A stretch of DNA of 57,102 bases from an uncultured Acidobacteriota bacterium. GTDB lineage: Bacteria > Acidobacteriota > CAIWXX01. The stretch lies in NCBI GenBank assembly GCA_903916735.1, contig CAIWXX010000128.1, positions 1-57,102 of the forward strand. Direction: 5' to 3'. The translations under genes and the position numbers were made by a program. A model generated the notes under the pieces. The model ran no database searches and was not told the DNA's origin. It was given only the letters and a program-made list of their open reading frames with translations. Positions 36,501-46,780 of this stretch are shown piece by piece (position 1 is the first letter of the stretch; every line of letters begins with the position of its first letter).

Positions 36501-39500
36501 CGACCCACAAGACCATGTGATCACTTCGAGCAAGGATCCGGTACACAGTTCATTTCAACCCAAGGAGGGTGGGACGTATCGATTGACGGCAAGGGTTATG
36601 GATGATGGTGAGCGATACAACCAATCTGAGATGACACTGTGGGTGGCAGGCGGGAAGATGCCGCCAAACCGGAATGTGGAACGGGAAAAAGTCACGCTGG
36701 TTCCGGATAAAAAAGAATATCGAGCCGGTGAAACGGCCGAAATTCTCGTCATGACCCCATTCGCGCCCTGTGATGGCGTATTGACACTGAGGCGTTCCGG
36801 CATTGTCAGAACCGAGCATTTGACGATGCAGGAATCATCCCGGATTGTGAAGGTGAAAATCGAGGAATCCTACACGCCGAATATTCATGTCCAAATAGAT
36901 CTTTCCGGCGCTGAGCCTCGAACCGACGATAACGGAAACGTCGATGCCTCTCTGCCGCCACGACCGGCCTACGCGAGCGGTTCATTGAATCTTGCCGTGC
37001 CGCCGATTGAGCGGTCGCTGGCTTTGTCGATCGCGCCACGAGAATCAAAACTCGAGCCGGGCGGGCAGACGGTTATTGATGCCGAGCTCCATGACGCGGC
37101 AGGAAAGCCTGTTGCAGGAGGTGAGCTGGCGATCGTGGTTGTCGATGAATCCGTCCTTTCGTTGACGGGTTATCGAGTGCCGGATCCTCTTTCATTGTTT
37201 TACACACAGCGGGAAGCCGACGTGCGTGATTACTACTCCCGTGAGCATGTGCTGTTGGCCAGGCCGGATGAAATCCATCTCGAACCCAATGATCTGGCCA
37301 TCGAAAGAGGTGTTGCGGGCGGTATCATGCCGCCGCCGTCGGCTCCGATGGCTGCCGCTCCTATGGAGATGACGAAGATGTCAGAGAGCAGTGTCGGGGC
37401 TGGAGAAGCGGCGCCGCAGCCGATTCGTATGCGAACTGACTTTAACGCTCTTGCATTATTTTCAGCGTCAGTACCGACTGATACGCAAGGCCGTGCACAA
37501 GTCGCGGTTAAGGTTCCCGACAATCTCACGCGATATCGAATAATGGCTGTCGCCGTCGCCGGCCGCAAGCAGTTTGGTTCAGGCGAATCCACAATTACGG
37601 CTCGATTGCCGCTCATGGTGCGCTCGTCTCCACCGCGGTTCCTCAACTTCGGCGATCAGTTCGAGTTACCGATTGTCGTGCAGAATCAGACGGACAAGGC
37701 GATGCCGGTTGATATTGTTGTGCGAGCTTCCAATGCGGTGCTGACGCAGGGCGTGGGCCGGCACGTTTTGGTGCCGGCCAATGACCGTGTAGAAGTCAGA
37801 TTTCCGGCGGCCGCCGTGATGGCCGGCACAGCGCGTTTTCAAATCGGCGCCATTTCGGGCAAGTGGGCGGATGCGAACGAATTTCAGTTCCCTGTCTGGA
37901 CACCAGCCACGGCTGAAGCTTTCGCAACATATGGGCAGATTGACGAAGGGCCGATCGCCCAATCTGTGAAGATTCCAAAAGGCGTTGTTCCGCAATTCGG
38001 TGGGCTCGATGTGACGACCTCTTCAACGGCTCTCCAGGCACTGACAGATGCTGTTTTGTACCTGGTCAGCTATCCCTTCGAGTGCTCAGAACAACTAGCA
38101 TCACGCGTGATGTCAGTGGCTGCGCTGCGCGATGTTCTCACGGCCTTCGATGCGGAAGGAATGCCAAAGCCCGATGAGATGGTCGCCACGATCAAGCGCG
38201 ACATAGAACGACTCCGTGGATTGCAGAACACCGATGGTGGCTTCTCCTTCTGGCGGCGCGGAGATGAATCATGGCCGTATATCAGCATTCATGTCGCACA
38301 TGCACTCGAACGTGCACACTCCAAAGGCTTCGATGTTCCTTCTGAAATGCTCGATCGCTCGTCGACCTATATGAAAGGTATCGAGAAAAAAATCCCATTG
38401 TGGTATCCGGACGAAACACGCTGGAGTCTCATCGCCTATGCGCTGTATGTCCGCAACCGGATGGGCGATAACGATGCCGAACGTGCAAATAAACTCATCA
38501 TGAATGCCGGATTGGAAAAGTTGCCATTGGAAGCCGTTGGATGGCTTCTGCCTGTGTTGACCGGCGATCGTCCTCCGGAAACGGAAGGCGGGCCGATCCG
38601 GCGCCTGCTGAAAGGGCGCTCCGTTGGAACCAATGTTGATGCAATTCGCCGGCTGTTGGCAAACCGCGTTGAAGAGACAGCCGGTGCCGCTCATTTTGTC
38701 ACGTCTTACAGAGACGGTGCATACCTGCTCCTCCATTCGAATCGTCGTACCGATGGAGTGCTGCTGGAAGCCTTAATCGGAGATCAGCCGCAGAATGATA
38801 TCATTCCAAAACTCGTTGCCGGACTTCTGGCTCATCGTACCGCGGGTCATTGGTCGAATACGCAAGAAAATGCTTTCATCTTGCTGGCACTCGATCGCTA
38901 TTTCAACAGCTATGAGAAGGTGACGCCTGACTTTATGGCACAGATCTGGCTGGGCGGACAGTATGCAGGAGGCTATGCGTTCAAAGGGCATACGACAGAA
39001 CGATATCGCGTTGATATTCCGATGAAGACGCTGATTGGCGGCGGCGAATCAACCAGCCTGCTTTTGGCACGAAAAGGGGAGGGGAGACTCTATTACCGAA
39101 TCGGGATGACGTATGCGCCGTCGAATTTGAAATTGCCCCCGGCTGATTATGGCTTCACCGTCGAACGTCGCTATGAGGCCGTCGATAAAAAAAATGATGT
39201 GAATCACGATGCGGATGGTGTCTGGCATATCAAGGCGGGGGCGCGTGTGCGAGTGCTCCTGACGATGGTCGCTCCTGCACGGCGCTACCATGTGGCGTTG
39301 GTGGATCCACTTCCGGCCGGGCTTGAAATAATGAACCCTGAGCTGGCTGTCACAGGCTCCGTACCTTCGGGGCTGTCGAGTGATGTCACTGTGGCCGGAG
39401 GGCCTGGCTTGGGCGGCCCAGAAGGGAAATGGTGGTGGTGGACTCGGCCCTGGTTCGAACATGAAAATATGCGAGATGAACGAGTCGAAGCTTTCACTCC

Positions 39501-39651
39501 GCTCTTGTGGGAAGGCGTTTACACATACTCATATGTGGCTCGCGCAACAACGCCAGGCAACTTCGTCGTGCCGCCTCCCAAGGCAGAAGAGATGTACGCG
39601 CCGGAAACCTTCGGCCGGGGTGCTGGAGATCGCGTGATTGTGGAGGATTGA
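33568..39651 (+). CDS. Bacterial alpha-2-macroglobulin with thioester motif
   Basis: 2027 residues from ATG 33568, chosen for GGAGG upstream and a following signal peptide (MKHLKRTAVFFWFLLAIC...); the frame is open 32 codons further upstream. The Cys in the signal region lacks a proper lipobox (LAIC). There is a series of macroglobulin (MG) domains, a bait-like linker rich in Pro/Met/Ala near 1280-1320, and the thioester CxEQ in YPFECSEQLASR (Cys about 1506) within the complement-like TED domain. It traps proteases covalently in the periplasm. Many bacterial versions pair with a PBP1C gene; none is adjacent here. The gene stands alone between two sensor kinases. Confidence 0.9.
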   Translation: MKHLKRTAVFFWFLLAICFFMDSTKTSIADSSLDSGSNEMDVNLPGGLLFHLSEGAETVSAPAMLAATPAESLADSDAKHVFDRMPPFAIEAEQKPFAMRDESLPPPRPGKTLVSEFPPPSEAEALPASETNGTLQIVRHMPEGDVPIAPHLSLTFSQPMVPVTSLEELTAQSVPVKLSPAPPGKWRWVGTKTLLFEPTGRFPMSTIYHVEVPAGTKSTIGGIFTTPVTWNFSTPPVQLTASSPVVGPTRRDVLLFAAFDQKIDAAEVLKTVRVQSGSKSYPIHLAASDEVASDVTASRMVKEAEGGRWLAFRTDSLLAADAQINVVIGPGAPSAEGPRTTAKPLAWSFRTYGPMRVVDHRCGWGKACPPFTPWQIQFSNPIDAKKFSPSMVAVQPNLPGMKAVVGGQYLTITGRAKGRMTYRVTLSPDIPDEFGQILGAGSSMAFTVSSAPESLAAQGGTLVILDPAGPPKFPVYTINRKSLKVSLYAVEPLQWGDYLRYMRDDARGDVKRDPPGRKVFAKTIPIDSVPDELTESFIDLTPALQEGLGQVVLIVEPAVQPKERWRRQVVRVWIQVTRIGLDAFIDNTDLCAWVSSLKDGRPLGGVDITLQPSNTTGKTRPDGMTTIPLRSQAGNMLVARLGKDLAILPQSTSWWDETGTWMRREPSDDLRWFVFDDRKMYRPGEEVRIKGWIRQIGMRKGGDVDTIGSDLPRVVSYTLFDSQRNTILEGMQQINSLGGFDLSLKLPPTMNLGEATVKLALTPSLPNVTSQEYQHSIQVQEFRRPEYEVSTRPSDGPYFVGDSATITVSASYYAGGALPNADVTWNVTATKGQFTPPNRDDFIFGTWKPWWDSFGPDSTELPQAKPFAAHTDSSGKHTLRIDFDSVNPPTPSSLQAEATVMDVNRQAWTASTTLLVHPSTLYVGIKSDRMFVRQGESLRIDSIVTDLNGKATEGRQVTLRLVRLDWVQEAGEWIHKEVDPQDHVITSSKDPVHSSFQPKEGGTYRLTARVMDDGERYNQSEMTLWVAGGKMPPNRNVEREKVTLVPDKKEYRAGETAEILVMTPFAPCDGVLTLRRSGIVRTEHLTMQESSRIVKVKIEESYTPNIHVQIDLSGAEPRTDDNGNVDASLPPRPAYASGSLNLAVPPIERSLALSIAPRESKLEPGGQTVIDAELHDAAGKPVAGGELAIVVVDESVLSLTGYRVPDPLSLFYTQREADVRDYYSREHVLLARPDEIHLEPNDLAIERGVAGGIMPPPSAPMAAAPMEMTKMSESSVGAGEAAPQPIRMRTDFNALALFSASVPTDTQGRAQVAVKVPDNLTRYRIMAVAVAGRKQFGSGESTITARLPLMVRSSPPRFLNFGDQFELPIVVQNQTDKAMPVDIVVRASNAVLTQGVGRHVLVPANDRVEVRFPAAAVMAGTARFQIGAISGKWADANEFQFPVWTPATAEAFATYGQIDEGPIAQSVKIPKGVVPQFGGLDVTTSSTALQALTDAVLYLVSYPFECSEQLASRVMSVAALRDVLTAFDAEGMPKPDEMVATIKRDIERLRGLQNTDGGFSFWRRGDESWPYISIHVAHALERAHSKGFDVPSEMLDRSSTYMKGIEKKIPLWYPDETRWSLIAYALYVRNRMGDNDAERANKLIMNAGLEKLPLEAVGWLLPVLTGDRPPETEGGPIRRLLKGRSVGTNVDAIRRLLANRVEETAGAAHFVTSYRDGAYLLLHSNRRTDGVLLEALIGDQPQNDIIPKLVAGLLAHRTAGHWSNTQENAFILLALDRYFNSYEKVTPDFMAQIWLGGQYAGGYAFKGHTTERYRVDIPMKTLIGGGESTSLLLARKGEGRLYYRIGMTYAPSNLKLPPADYGFTVERRYEAVDKKNDVNHDADGVWHIKAGARVRVLLTMVAPARRYHVALVDPLPAGLEIMNPELAVTGSVPSGLSSDVTVAGGPGLGGPEGKWWWWTRPWFEHENMRDERVEAFTPLLWEGVYTYSYVARATTPGNFVVPPPKAEEMYAPETFGRGAGDRVIVED

Positions 39652-39948
39652 GACAGAGAAGAACGCCTCTTTCCATCGCCCTGTCGATGCCGACTTTGCT
39701 CATTCCATGCTCATTTCCAACGTTTCAGGTATTCAATGGTTCCACGACTCAATCGTCCATTCCACCTGGAATGACCCCCAACGACTTGTTTTTCGCTATT
39801 GGCCGAAAACAAATCGCAAGGAAGTTCTGTTGCTTGCTGCCAATCTCCGGAAGGATGATTGATTATTGGTGTCTGATCGGTGAAATCCGTGCAAAAAATG
39901 GCGAAAGTTGTGATCAGGCAGAATCGTGAATTCCTCACAGGAAACTTA
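39652..39948. other. Spacer with a possible small ORF
   Basis: Bases 39707-39862 could encode 51 residues (MLISNVSGIQWFHDS...KEVLLLAANLRKDD). The composition looks protein-like, but no ribosome binding site or family is visible. Otherwise nothing. Confidence 0.25.
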
Positions 39949-40090
39949 AGGAATGCAGGAATGGCTTATTAAACCACCGCTGGTCGGAATAAAAATCCGT
40001 TCCTGCTTTCATCTCTTCCTGCATTCCTGAGAGGTTCGGGTGCGATGGTTGTCAAAGCCACCTTGTTTGGTTGCGGCTATGCCGCGTTAG
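39949..40090. repeat. R2 dispersed repeat, copy B
   Basis: A perfect 13-bp inverted pair, AGGAATGCAGGAA (39949-39961) and TTCCTGCATTCCT (40016-40028), then GAGAGGT (40029) and, 44 bases after its first G, the hairpin GCGGC-TAT-GCCGC (40073-40085) before GTTAGG. Relative to copy A, two stem base pairs differ and both are compensated. Confidence 0.75.
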
Positions 40091-40241
40091 GTAAGCCGGC
40101 CAGATTCATTCCACCGCGGCAGGGTTTGGAAAACCCGCGAAAACTTTATGATGAAATGGAAAGCAGCTCTCCGGAATTCATCATTGCGAAGGGGGCAGTG
40201 AATAAGCAATAATCATGTAGGGGCGTTTTACAATATTCCAT

Positions 40242-40484
40242 TCGTTTGTAGGGGATGATTATGCATGTGCCGGGGCCTATTTCGTGACTATTTACGCGCA
40301 AAACCGGGAATGCCTGTTCTGGAATCTGGTGGACTGACAAATGGTGTTGAACAGATACGGCAATATTGTGAATGCATCGTGGGAATGGTTGAATAATCAA
40401 TTCCAATATGTCGATTTGGATACGTGGGTCATTATGCCGAACCATTTATGTGGGATCATTTTGTTGGAAAAGGCGGGGCCATGA
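40242..40484 (+). pseudogene. REP-associated tyrosine transposase (RAYT/Y1) remnant
   Basis: The frame through GAYFVTIYAQNRECLFWNL, a TGA at 40335-40337, then RYGNIVNASWEWLNNQF, VDLDTWVIMPNHLCGIILL and TGA at 40482-40484 is the N-terminal two-thirds of a RAYT/TnpA-REP protein (family: AYFVT..T.NR...F, then LD.YVIMPNHVHGI). The second His of the HUH-like motif is changed (MPNHLCG), and the catalytic Tyr region downstream is missing. It is dead. It lies 150 bp from an R2 repeat whose inverted-palindrome form is what RAYTs act on. Confidence 0.7.
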
Positions 40485-40652
40485 ACAAATCCTATTCCGA
40501 ACACGCATTCGAGACCGCTATGAACACTACCTGACAATGGCAGGCGGTACTGGAAAGGCGAACACGTTCCCGGTCGACTTGATCCAGCCGGTAAACGAGT
40601 TGACTGCCATCCTCATGACCAGCGCCAAAACACTCAGTGCCCGGAGAACAAA

Positions 40653-43600
40653 ATGACACCTCCACCACCATTCCGCATTCGCCACTCATCACTCCTCATT
40701 CTGCTTCTCCTCGCCGCTGGGATGATCTTTGCCTGGTGGACGGTGGCCCGGGCCGACCGCGAGATGCGATCCAACCTGCTTCAGCAGACGCGGCTGGTGG
40801 CGGCAGCGGTGAACATCAAACGGCTTCAGACGCTCTCGGGCACGGAGGCTGACCTGGCAAAACCTGACTACCTGCGGCTCAAGGAACAACTCTCCGCCAT
40901 TTGTTCCGTCACTCCTAAATGCCGATTTGTCTATCTCATGGGACGCAAGGCCGATGGCACAGTGTTTATCTTCGTCGACAGCGAGTCGGCCGGCTCGGAG
41001 AGCTACTCCCCACCCGGGCAAGTTTATGAGGAGGTCCCCGCGGGATATCGCCGCGTGTTCGACACTGGGACTGCGTCCGTCGAAGGCCCGGTCACCGACC
41101 GCTGGGGCGTGTGGGTTTCGGCGCTGGTCCCGATGACCGACCCGCAAACCGCCGCTGTGGCCGCCGTGCTGGGCATGGACATTGACGCCCGGGTCTGGAA
41201 ATGGGATGTTGCCACGAAAGGTATCTTGCCTGTAGTCTCAATACTGATTTCACTTATCGCAGTGGCCGGCATCCTTTTTGCGGTTCGCCGCGTCACTGCA
41301 TCTTCCCAAACGGAGAAAACGAAAGTTGCAGGAGGAGGAAACTTAGAGCAGAAAGAATCAAATGCGATTCGACTTAAATCATATGCTGTAGCTGTTGTAC
41401 TGCTATGGACTTTAATTGTTGCGGCTCTCCTGTGGATTACGGCTAACGAAGCGAGAAAAGAAGTCGGGGATCTGGCGCTCATCGAAGCGCGCGACCTCTA
41501 CAAGAAGTACTTATTCTTGTTGGAACCCGAGTACATGATGCTGGAGTCTCATAGGATGAGAAACTCGGGTACTGGTGTTCATACTCACTCACTAGGATTC
41601 AAGCTGTCCAGCCACGAGGATCCGATGGATTCCGTGGAAACCAAATCCGTTCAGGCTATCAAAACAGGTGCGGGAGAGATAAGTTCCGTCGAGTTGATTG
41701 GCGGGAGACGCGTTTTTCGTTACATGGCCCCGGTAATGATGCGGGAACAATGTCTGAGTTGTCATGCGAACCAAGGGTATAAACCTGGGGACATATGCAG
41801 CGTGGCCAGCGTGTCTGTTCCATTAGAGCCCTACCTCGCGCACAGCCGCTTGAATATCCTATCCCTGTGCATCAAATTCCTTGTATTGTACTTTCTCGGT
41901 CTGATCGGATTGGGGATCGCCTTGCGAAACATCGGGAAACAAGTTGCCCGAAACAAGCAAGCGCAGGCAGCGCTGCAGGCGAGCGAGCAATCATACCACA
42001 ATCAATTCGCTAACAATTCAGTTGTGATGCTGCTGATTGATCTCACGGAGGGAGCGATCATTGACGCCAATGCTGCCGCGCTTAGTTTCTACGGCTATCC
42101 GCGGAAGCGGTTGCTGGCCATGCGTATCACCGATATCAACACACAACAGCCTGCTTCCGAAGTGCTGCAGGCCATGGCATCCATCTCGGAGGGACAGGGC
42201 AAGCAGTTCTACTTCCAACACCGCCTGGCGGATGGTTCGCTGCGGGATGTAGAGGTGTCATCGAGCCGTGTTCAATTTGGCGGGCGCGCCGTTCTGAACT
42301 CAATTATCCATGACATCACCGAGCGCAAGCAGGCGGAGGACTCCCTGCGGGAGAGCGAAGAACGGCTCAAAATACTTGCAGAGCAGAGTCGGACGATCAC
42401 TTGGGAAGTGGACGCCCAAGGGATTTTCACCTATGTCAGCCGTGTGTCCGAGGTTGTTTTGGGCTACCGCCCGGACGAACTGGAGGGCAAGATGCACTTC
42501 TACGACCTGCATCCCGAATCCGGACGCGAGGCGTTCAAAACGGCGGCATTAGCGGTCTTTACGCGGAAGGAATCGTTTCAGAATCTGGAAAACGACGCAC
42601 AAGCCAAAGACGGCCGCATGGTGAGGGTCTCTACCAACGGCGTTCCTCTGCTGAACGCCGACGGAAGCCTGTGGGGCTACCAAGGATCAGACACCGACAT
42701 CACCGCTCAGAAGCAGGCGGAAGAAGCGTTAGCACAGACCTCCGATCGCCTGTTGCTGGCTGCCCGCGCGGGCGGCGTGGGAATCTGGGACTACGACGTT
42801 GTCAACAACCGGCTGGTCTGGGATGACCAGATGTACCGCCTCTACGGAATCACGGCGGATCAGTTCGGCGGTGCGTACGAGGCTTGGAAGGCTGGGCTCC
42901 TCCAGGAAGACCTGGTGCAAGGCGATGCCGAAATCCAGATGGCGCTCCGCGGTGAAAAGGAATTCGATACTGAGTTTCGCGTGGTCTGGCCGGATGGATG
43001 TATCCATAGCATCCGCGCCCTGGCCATGGTGCAGCGCGATGCCTCCGGTCAACCCCTGCACATGATTGGCACCAATTGGGACATCACCGCCCAGAAGCGC
43101 AATGAAGAAGCCCTGCGCGAGAGCGAAGAGCGCTTTCGACAACTGTCGGAGGTCTTTCCTGAAACGATCTTCGAGGCGGATATCTCCGGGCGATTGACCT
43201 ACACCAACGAACACGGGTTCCGCACGTTCGGACTCGCCCCGGCGGACCTGGATCAAGGCATCAGCGTCATCGACCTGATCGCCCCAGCGAATCGGCCGCA
43301 GGTGCTGCAACGCATCCGCGAGCGGCTCGAAGGCCGCACCGGAGGATTCTCGGAGTATCCGGCGCTGCGCAAGGACGGTACTACCTTCGATGCCATGGCC
43401 TTCTCGTCCCCGATCACCCGGCAGGGAAGCATGGTCGGCATTCGCGGGTTCATCCTGGATATTACCCACCGAAAACAGCTTGAAGAAAAACTCAAATCAA
43501 GCGAGTCCAATTTTCGCGCCTTTTTCGAGTCCATGACCGACATGATTATCGTAGGCACGCCGAACGGAAGACTACTCTTCACCAATGCCGCCGTCACACG

Positions 43601-46277
43601 AACGCTGGGCTACAGCGCCGAAGAGCTCACCGCGATGCACGTGCTGGATGTGCATCCGGCGGACAAGCGCCAGGAAGCCGAGGTGATCTTCGCCGCCATG
43701 TTCAAAGGCGAGCGGGAAAGCTGTCCCCTGCCGCTGGCCGCCAAAAGCGGGGCGATCATTCCGGTGGAGACCCGCGTCTGGTTCGGCCAGTGGAACGGTG
43801 AGGATTGCATCTTCGGCATCTCCAAGAATCTGACCGCCGAACAGGATGCGCAGCAGCGTTTCGAGCGGCTGTTTCGCAGCAACCCCACGCTGATGGCGCT
43901 TTCCAGCCTGCCGGAGCGGCGGTTCTCCGATGTCAATGACGCCTTCCTCAAGGCGCTCGGCTATTCCCGAAACGACGTCATCGGAAAAACCACCGAGGAC
44001 TTCGCCATGTTCGTGCATCCAGAACAGCAGGCCGCGCTGGCGGAAAAACTGCAGGCGGATGGTCGCGTCGTTGACTTCGAGCTGCAGGTCCGGCGCAAGG
44101 ACGGGGTGATCCTCGACGGCGTCTTCTCGGGCGAAGTGATCAGCAGCCAGGGGCAGCAGTATTTCCTGACCGTGATGATCGATATCACCCAGCGCAAGCG
44201 GGCGGAGGCAGATCTCCTGGAGACCAACCGCCACCTCAAAGAGGCTACGGCCAGGGCCAACGACCTGGCCCTCCTGGCCGAGATATCCAGCAGGGCCAAA
44301 AGCGAGTTCCTGGCCAACATGAGTCACGAGATCCGTACCCCCATGAACGGGGTGATTGGCATGACCGGGCTCTTGCTGGATACGGAACTGAACGACGAGC
44401 AGCGTCGCTATGCCGAGACCGTTCGTAACAGCGGCGAGTCCCTGCTGGCGCTTTTGAACGACATTCTTGACTTCTCCAAGATCGAGGCGGGCAAACTCCA
44501 GATGGAGACGCTGGACTTTGACCTCCACGCCCTGCTGGACGACTTTGCTGCCATGATGGCCCTGCGTGCCCACGACAAGGGGATCGAGCTCATCTGCGCC
44601 GCCGCGCCGGACGTCCCGTCCTATCTCTCCGGCGACCCCGGCCGCCTGCGCCAGATTCTCACAAACCTGACAGGCAACGCGATAAAGTTCACCGATAAAG
44701 GTGAGATTGCCGTACTGGCAAGCCTAGTTTCGGAAACAGATGACGAAGCAGTGGTTCGCTTTTCGATAAAAGACACAGGCATCGGCATTCCTGGGGACAA
44801 GCAGGCTCTGTTCCAGAAGTTCACCCAGGCGGACGCCTCTACCACGCGCAAGTACGGCGGCACCGGTCTGGGGCTGGCAATTTCAAAGCAATTGGCCGAG
44901 ATGATGGGCGGTGAGATCGGGGTTGAGAGCGAAGAAGGCCAGGGATCGGAGTTCTGGTTCACGGCCCGCTTTGCCCGGCAAGCTGAGCGAGTACACGAAG
45001 TCACCCTGCCGGCAGAGATTCGCGGGGTCCACATCCTGGTGGTGGACGACAACGCCACCAACCGTGAGGTGTTGATGGCCCAGTTTGCGGCATGGGGGGT
45101 GCGTTCTGAAGAGGCCCCGAATGGCCCTACGGCGCTGCAGGCTCTCTATCTGGCCAGAGATGCGGGCGATCCCTTCCAGATAGCCATTCTCGACATGCAG
45201 ATGCCAGGTATGGACGGCGCAGCCCTGGGCCGGGCCATCAAGGTTGATGAAACGTTGAAAGACACCCGATTGATGCTGATGAGTTCTCTTGGTCAGCGGG
45301 GCGACGCCAGGCAGATGGAGGAGATCGGGTTTGCCGCCTACCTGACCAAACCGGCTCGGCGTGAGGAGCTCTTCGGCTGCTTGTCCACTGTGTTGGCCGG
45401 AACCGCCGTGGCCCAGCAGGCAACCCCCATCGTCACGCGCCACACGATCCGCGAGATGCGCCGGGGCGTGTTTCGTATATTGCTGGCCGAAGACAACATT
45501 ACCAACCAGATGGTGGCCATAGGGATGCTGAAAAAGTTTGGCCTGCGGGCCGACGCTGTAGCCAACGGCGCGGAAGCCGTCAAAGCCCTCGAAACCCTCC
45601 CTTACGACTTGGTGCTGATGGATATGCAGATGCCCGTAATGGATGGAATGCAGGCCACACAGCAAATCCGCGATCCAAAAACCGCGGTTCTCAATCACCA
45701 CATTCCCATCATCGCCATGACGGCGCATGCCATGCAGGGCGACCGGGAAAAGTTCCTGAATGCGGGCATGAACGACTACGTTTCCAAACCGGTCTCGCCC
45801 CAGACCCTGGCGGATGCGCTGAACAAATGGTTACCGCAGAATATCGAAGCAAGAAAAGACCAGATACCCGCAAAGGTTCAAGTTCACGCTCTCGGTGAGT
45901 CTGAGCACCGTGCACCCACTACGGCAGGGGAACCGGCGGTGCCAGTGTTCGACGAGCCGGGCATGATGGCCCGCCTGAGCGACGATGGTGATCTGGCACG
46001 CATGCTGATCGAGTGTTTTTTGGGCGATATCCCAAAGCAGATTTCGGCGCTGCGTGGCTACCTGGAAGCTGGCGATGCTTCGAGCGCCGTGCGCCAGGCC
46101 CATACCATCAAGGGTGCGTCCGCCAGCCTGGGCGGCGAGGCCCTGCGTGCGGTGGCTTACGAGATGGAAAAAGCCGGCAAGGGCGGCGACATGGACGCCG
46201 TCAAGGCCCGCATGGCCGACCTGGAAACTCAGTTCGAACGATTGAAGGAGGCGATGACGAAAGAACCGCGAACCTGA
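40653..46277 (+). CDS. Giant hybrid sensor kinase: two periplasmic sensors (one heme-binding DUF3365), six PAS, two receivers, HPt
   Basis: 1874 residues; GGAGA precedes the ATG. First membrane helix about 10-28, a periplasmic sensor (31-185), helix about 190-213; third helix about 243-265, then a Tll0287/DUF3365-type periplasmic domain with the c-heme motif CLSCH (367-371), helix about 397-422. Six PAS units lie between about 435 and 1195. HisKA box [15 protein letters not shown] (His about 1228), HATPase ([27 protein letters not shown]), receiver 1 ([23 protein letters not shown]), receiver 2 ([23 protein letters not shown]) and a C-terminal HPt ([15 protein letters not shown]). It is a complete four-step phosphorelay in one chain, probably sensing redox or a gas through the heme. 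It leads the operon with 46369, 46781 and 47407. Confidence 0.92.
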   Translation: MTPPPPFRIRHSSLLILLLLAAGMIFAWWTVARADREMRSNLLQQTRLVAAAVNIKRLQTLSGTEADLAKPDYLRLKEQLSAICSVTPKCRFVYLMGRKADGTVFIFVDSESAGSESYSPPGQVYEEVPAGYRRVFDTGTASVEGPVTDRWGVWVSALVPMTDPQTAAVAAVLGMDIDARVWKWDVATKGILPVVSILISLIAVAGILFAVRRVTASSQTEKTKVAGGGNLEQKESNAIRLKSYAVAVVLLWTLIVAALLWITANEARKEVGDLALIEARDLYKKYLFLLEPEYMMLESHRMRNSGTGVHTHSLGFKLSSHEDPMDSVETKSVQAIKTGAGEISSVELIGGRRVFRYMAPVMMREQCLSCHANQGYKPGDICSVASVSVPLEPYLAHSRLNILSLCIKFLVLYFLGLIGLGIALRNIGKQVARNKQAQAALQASEQSYHNQFANNSVVMLLIDLTEGAIIDANAAALSFYGYPRKRLLAMRITDINTQQPASEVLQAMASISEGQGKQFYFQHRLADGSLRDVEVSSSRVQFGGRAVLNSIIHDITERKQAEDSLRESEERLKILAEQSRTITWEVDAQGIFTYVSRVSEVVLGYRPDELEGKMHFYDLHPESGREAFKTAALAVFTRKESFQNLENDAQAKDGRMVRVSTNGVPLLNADGSLWGYQGSDTDITAQKQAEEALAQTSDRLLLAARAGGVGIWDYDVVNNRLVWDDQMYRLYGITADQFGGAYEAWKAGLLQEDLVQGDAEIQMALRGEKEFDTEFRVVWPDGCIHSIRALAMVQRDASGQPLHMIGTNWDITAQKRNEEALRESEERFRQLSEVFPETIFEADISGRLTYTNEHGFRTFGLAPADLDQGISVIDLIAPANRPQVLQRIRERLEGRTGGFSEYPALRKDGTTFDAMAFSSPITRQGSMVGIRGFILDITHRKQLEEKLKSSESNFRAFFESMTDMIIVGTPNGRLLFTNAAVTRTLGYSAEELTAMHVLDVHPADKRQEAEVIFAAMFKGERESCPLPLAAKSGAIIPVETRVWFGQWNGEDCIFGISKNLTAEQDAQQRFERLFRSNPTLMALSSLPERRFSDVNDAFLKALGYSRNDVIGKTTEDFAMFVHPEQQAALAEKLQADGRVVDFELQVRRKDGVILDGVFSGEVISSQGQQYFLTVMIDITQRKRAEADLLETNRHLKEATARANDLALLAEISSRAKSEFLANMSHEIRTPMNGVIGMTGLLLDTELNDEQRRYAETVRNSGESLLALLNDILDFSKIEAGKLQMETLDFDLHALLDDFAAMMALRAHDKGIELICAAAPDVPSYLSGDPGRLRQILTNLTGNAIKFTDKGEIAVLASLVSETDDEAVVRFSIKDTGIGIPGDKQALFQKFTQADASTTRKYGGTGLGLAISKQLAEMMGGEIGVESEEGQGSEFWFTARFARQAERVHEVTLPAEIRGVHILVVDDNATNREVLMAQFAAWGVRSEEAPNGPTALQALYLARDAGDPFQIAILDMQMPGMDGAALGRAIKVDETLKDTRLMLMSSLGQRGDARQMEEIGFAAYLTKPARREELFGCLSTVLAGTAVAQQATPIVTRHTIREMRRGVFRILLAEDNITNQMVAIGMLKKFGLRADAVANGAEAVKALETLPYDLVLMDMQMPVMDGMQATQQIRDPKTAVLNHHIPIIAMTAHAMQGDREKFLNAGMNDYVSKPVSPQTLADALNKWLPQNIEARKDQIPAKVQVHALGESEHRAPTTAGEPAVPVFDEPGMMARLSDDGDLARMLIECFLGDIPKQISALRGYLEAGDASSAVRQAHTIKGASASLGGEALRAVAYEMEKAGKGGDMDAVKARMADLETQFERLKEAMTKEPRT

Positions 46278-46368
46278 GCAACCAATAAAGGAGAATGATC
46301 ATTGGGTGAGATGAAAGAAATTATGTCAAACCGCCCACAAATGTAAGCAACTACAAAGGGGGAATGCC

Positions 46369-46764
46369 ATGAAGACACTGATTGTTGAAGGCGATTTCAC
46401 CGGCCGCCTTCTCCTGCATGAGATCCTGAAGAGCTACGGCCCATCCCACATCGCAGTCAACGGCAAGGAGGCGGTCGAGGCCATACGTCTTGCCCTGGAG
46501 GCCGGCGAGCCCTACGACATGATCTGCCTGGACATCATGATGCCCGAGATGGACGGTCAGGAAGCGCTCCGACAAATCCGTAGGCAGGAAGAGACCAGGG
46601 GAATCCTGTCATCGAACGGGGCCAAGATCGTGATGACCACGGCGCAGGATGATTCGCACAATGTGATCGCCGCATACCGCAGCCTGTGCGATGCGTACCT
46701 GACCAAGCCCATCGAGAAGACAAAGCTCCTGGATGAGCTGCGCAAACTCCGCCTCATCAAATGA
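46369..46764 (+). CDS. Single-domain response regulator with altered acidic pocket
   Basis: 131 residues, receiver domain only (CheY-like fold). It has the phospho-Asp in MICLDIMMPEMDG (about 48-60) and the Lys in YLTKP. The Mg-binding acidic pair that reads E-D in the next gene (LIAEDDFTSR) reads E-G here (LIVEGDFTGR), so one ligand is lost. GGGGGA precedes the ATG. It is a likely phosphate carrier or decoy for the large kinase upstream. Confidence 0.85.
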   Translation: MKTLIVEGDFTGRLLLHEILKSYGPSHIAVNGKEAVEAIRLALEAGEPYDMICLDIMMPEMDGQEALRQIRRQEETRGILSSNGAKIVMTTAQDDSHNVIAAYRSLCDAYLTKPIEKTKLLDELRKLRLIK

Positions 46765-46780
46765 CAAAGAGACAGCGGCC

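Noticed and set aside
42729-45728. Long minus-strand frames under the giant kinase
   Set aside because: They are shadows of a GC-rich coding strand; the plus strand has unbroken kinase and receiver domains.
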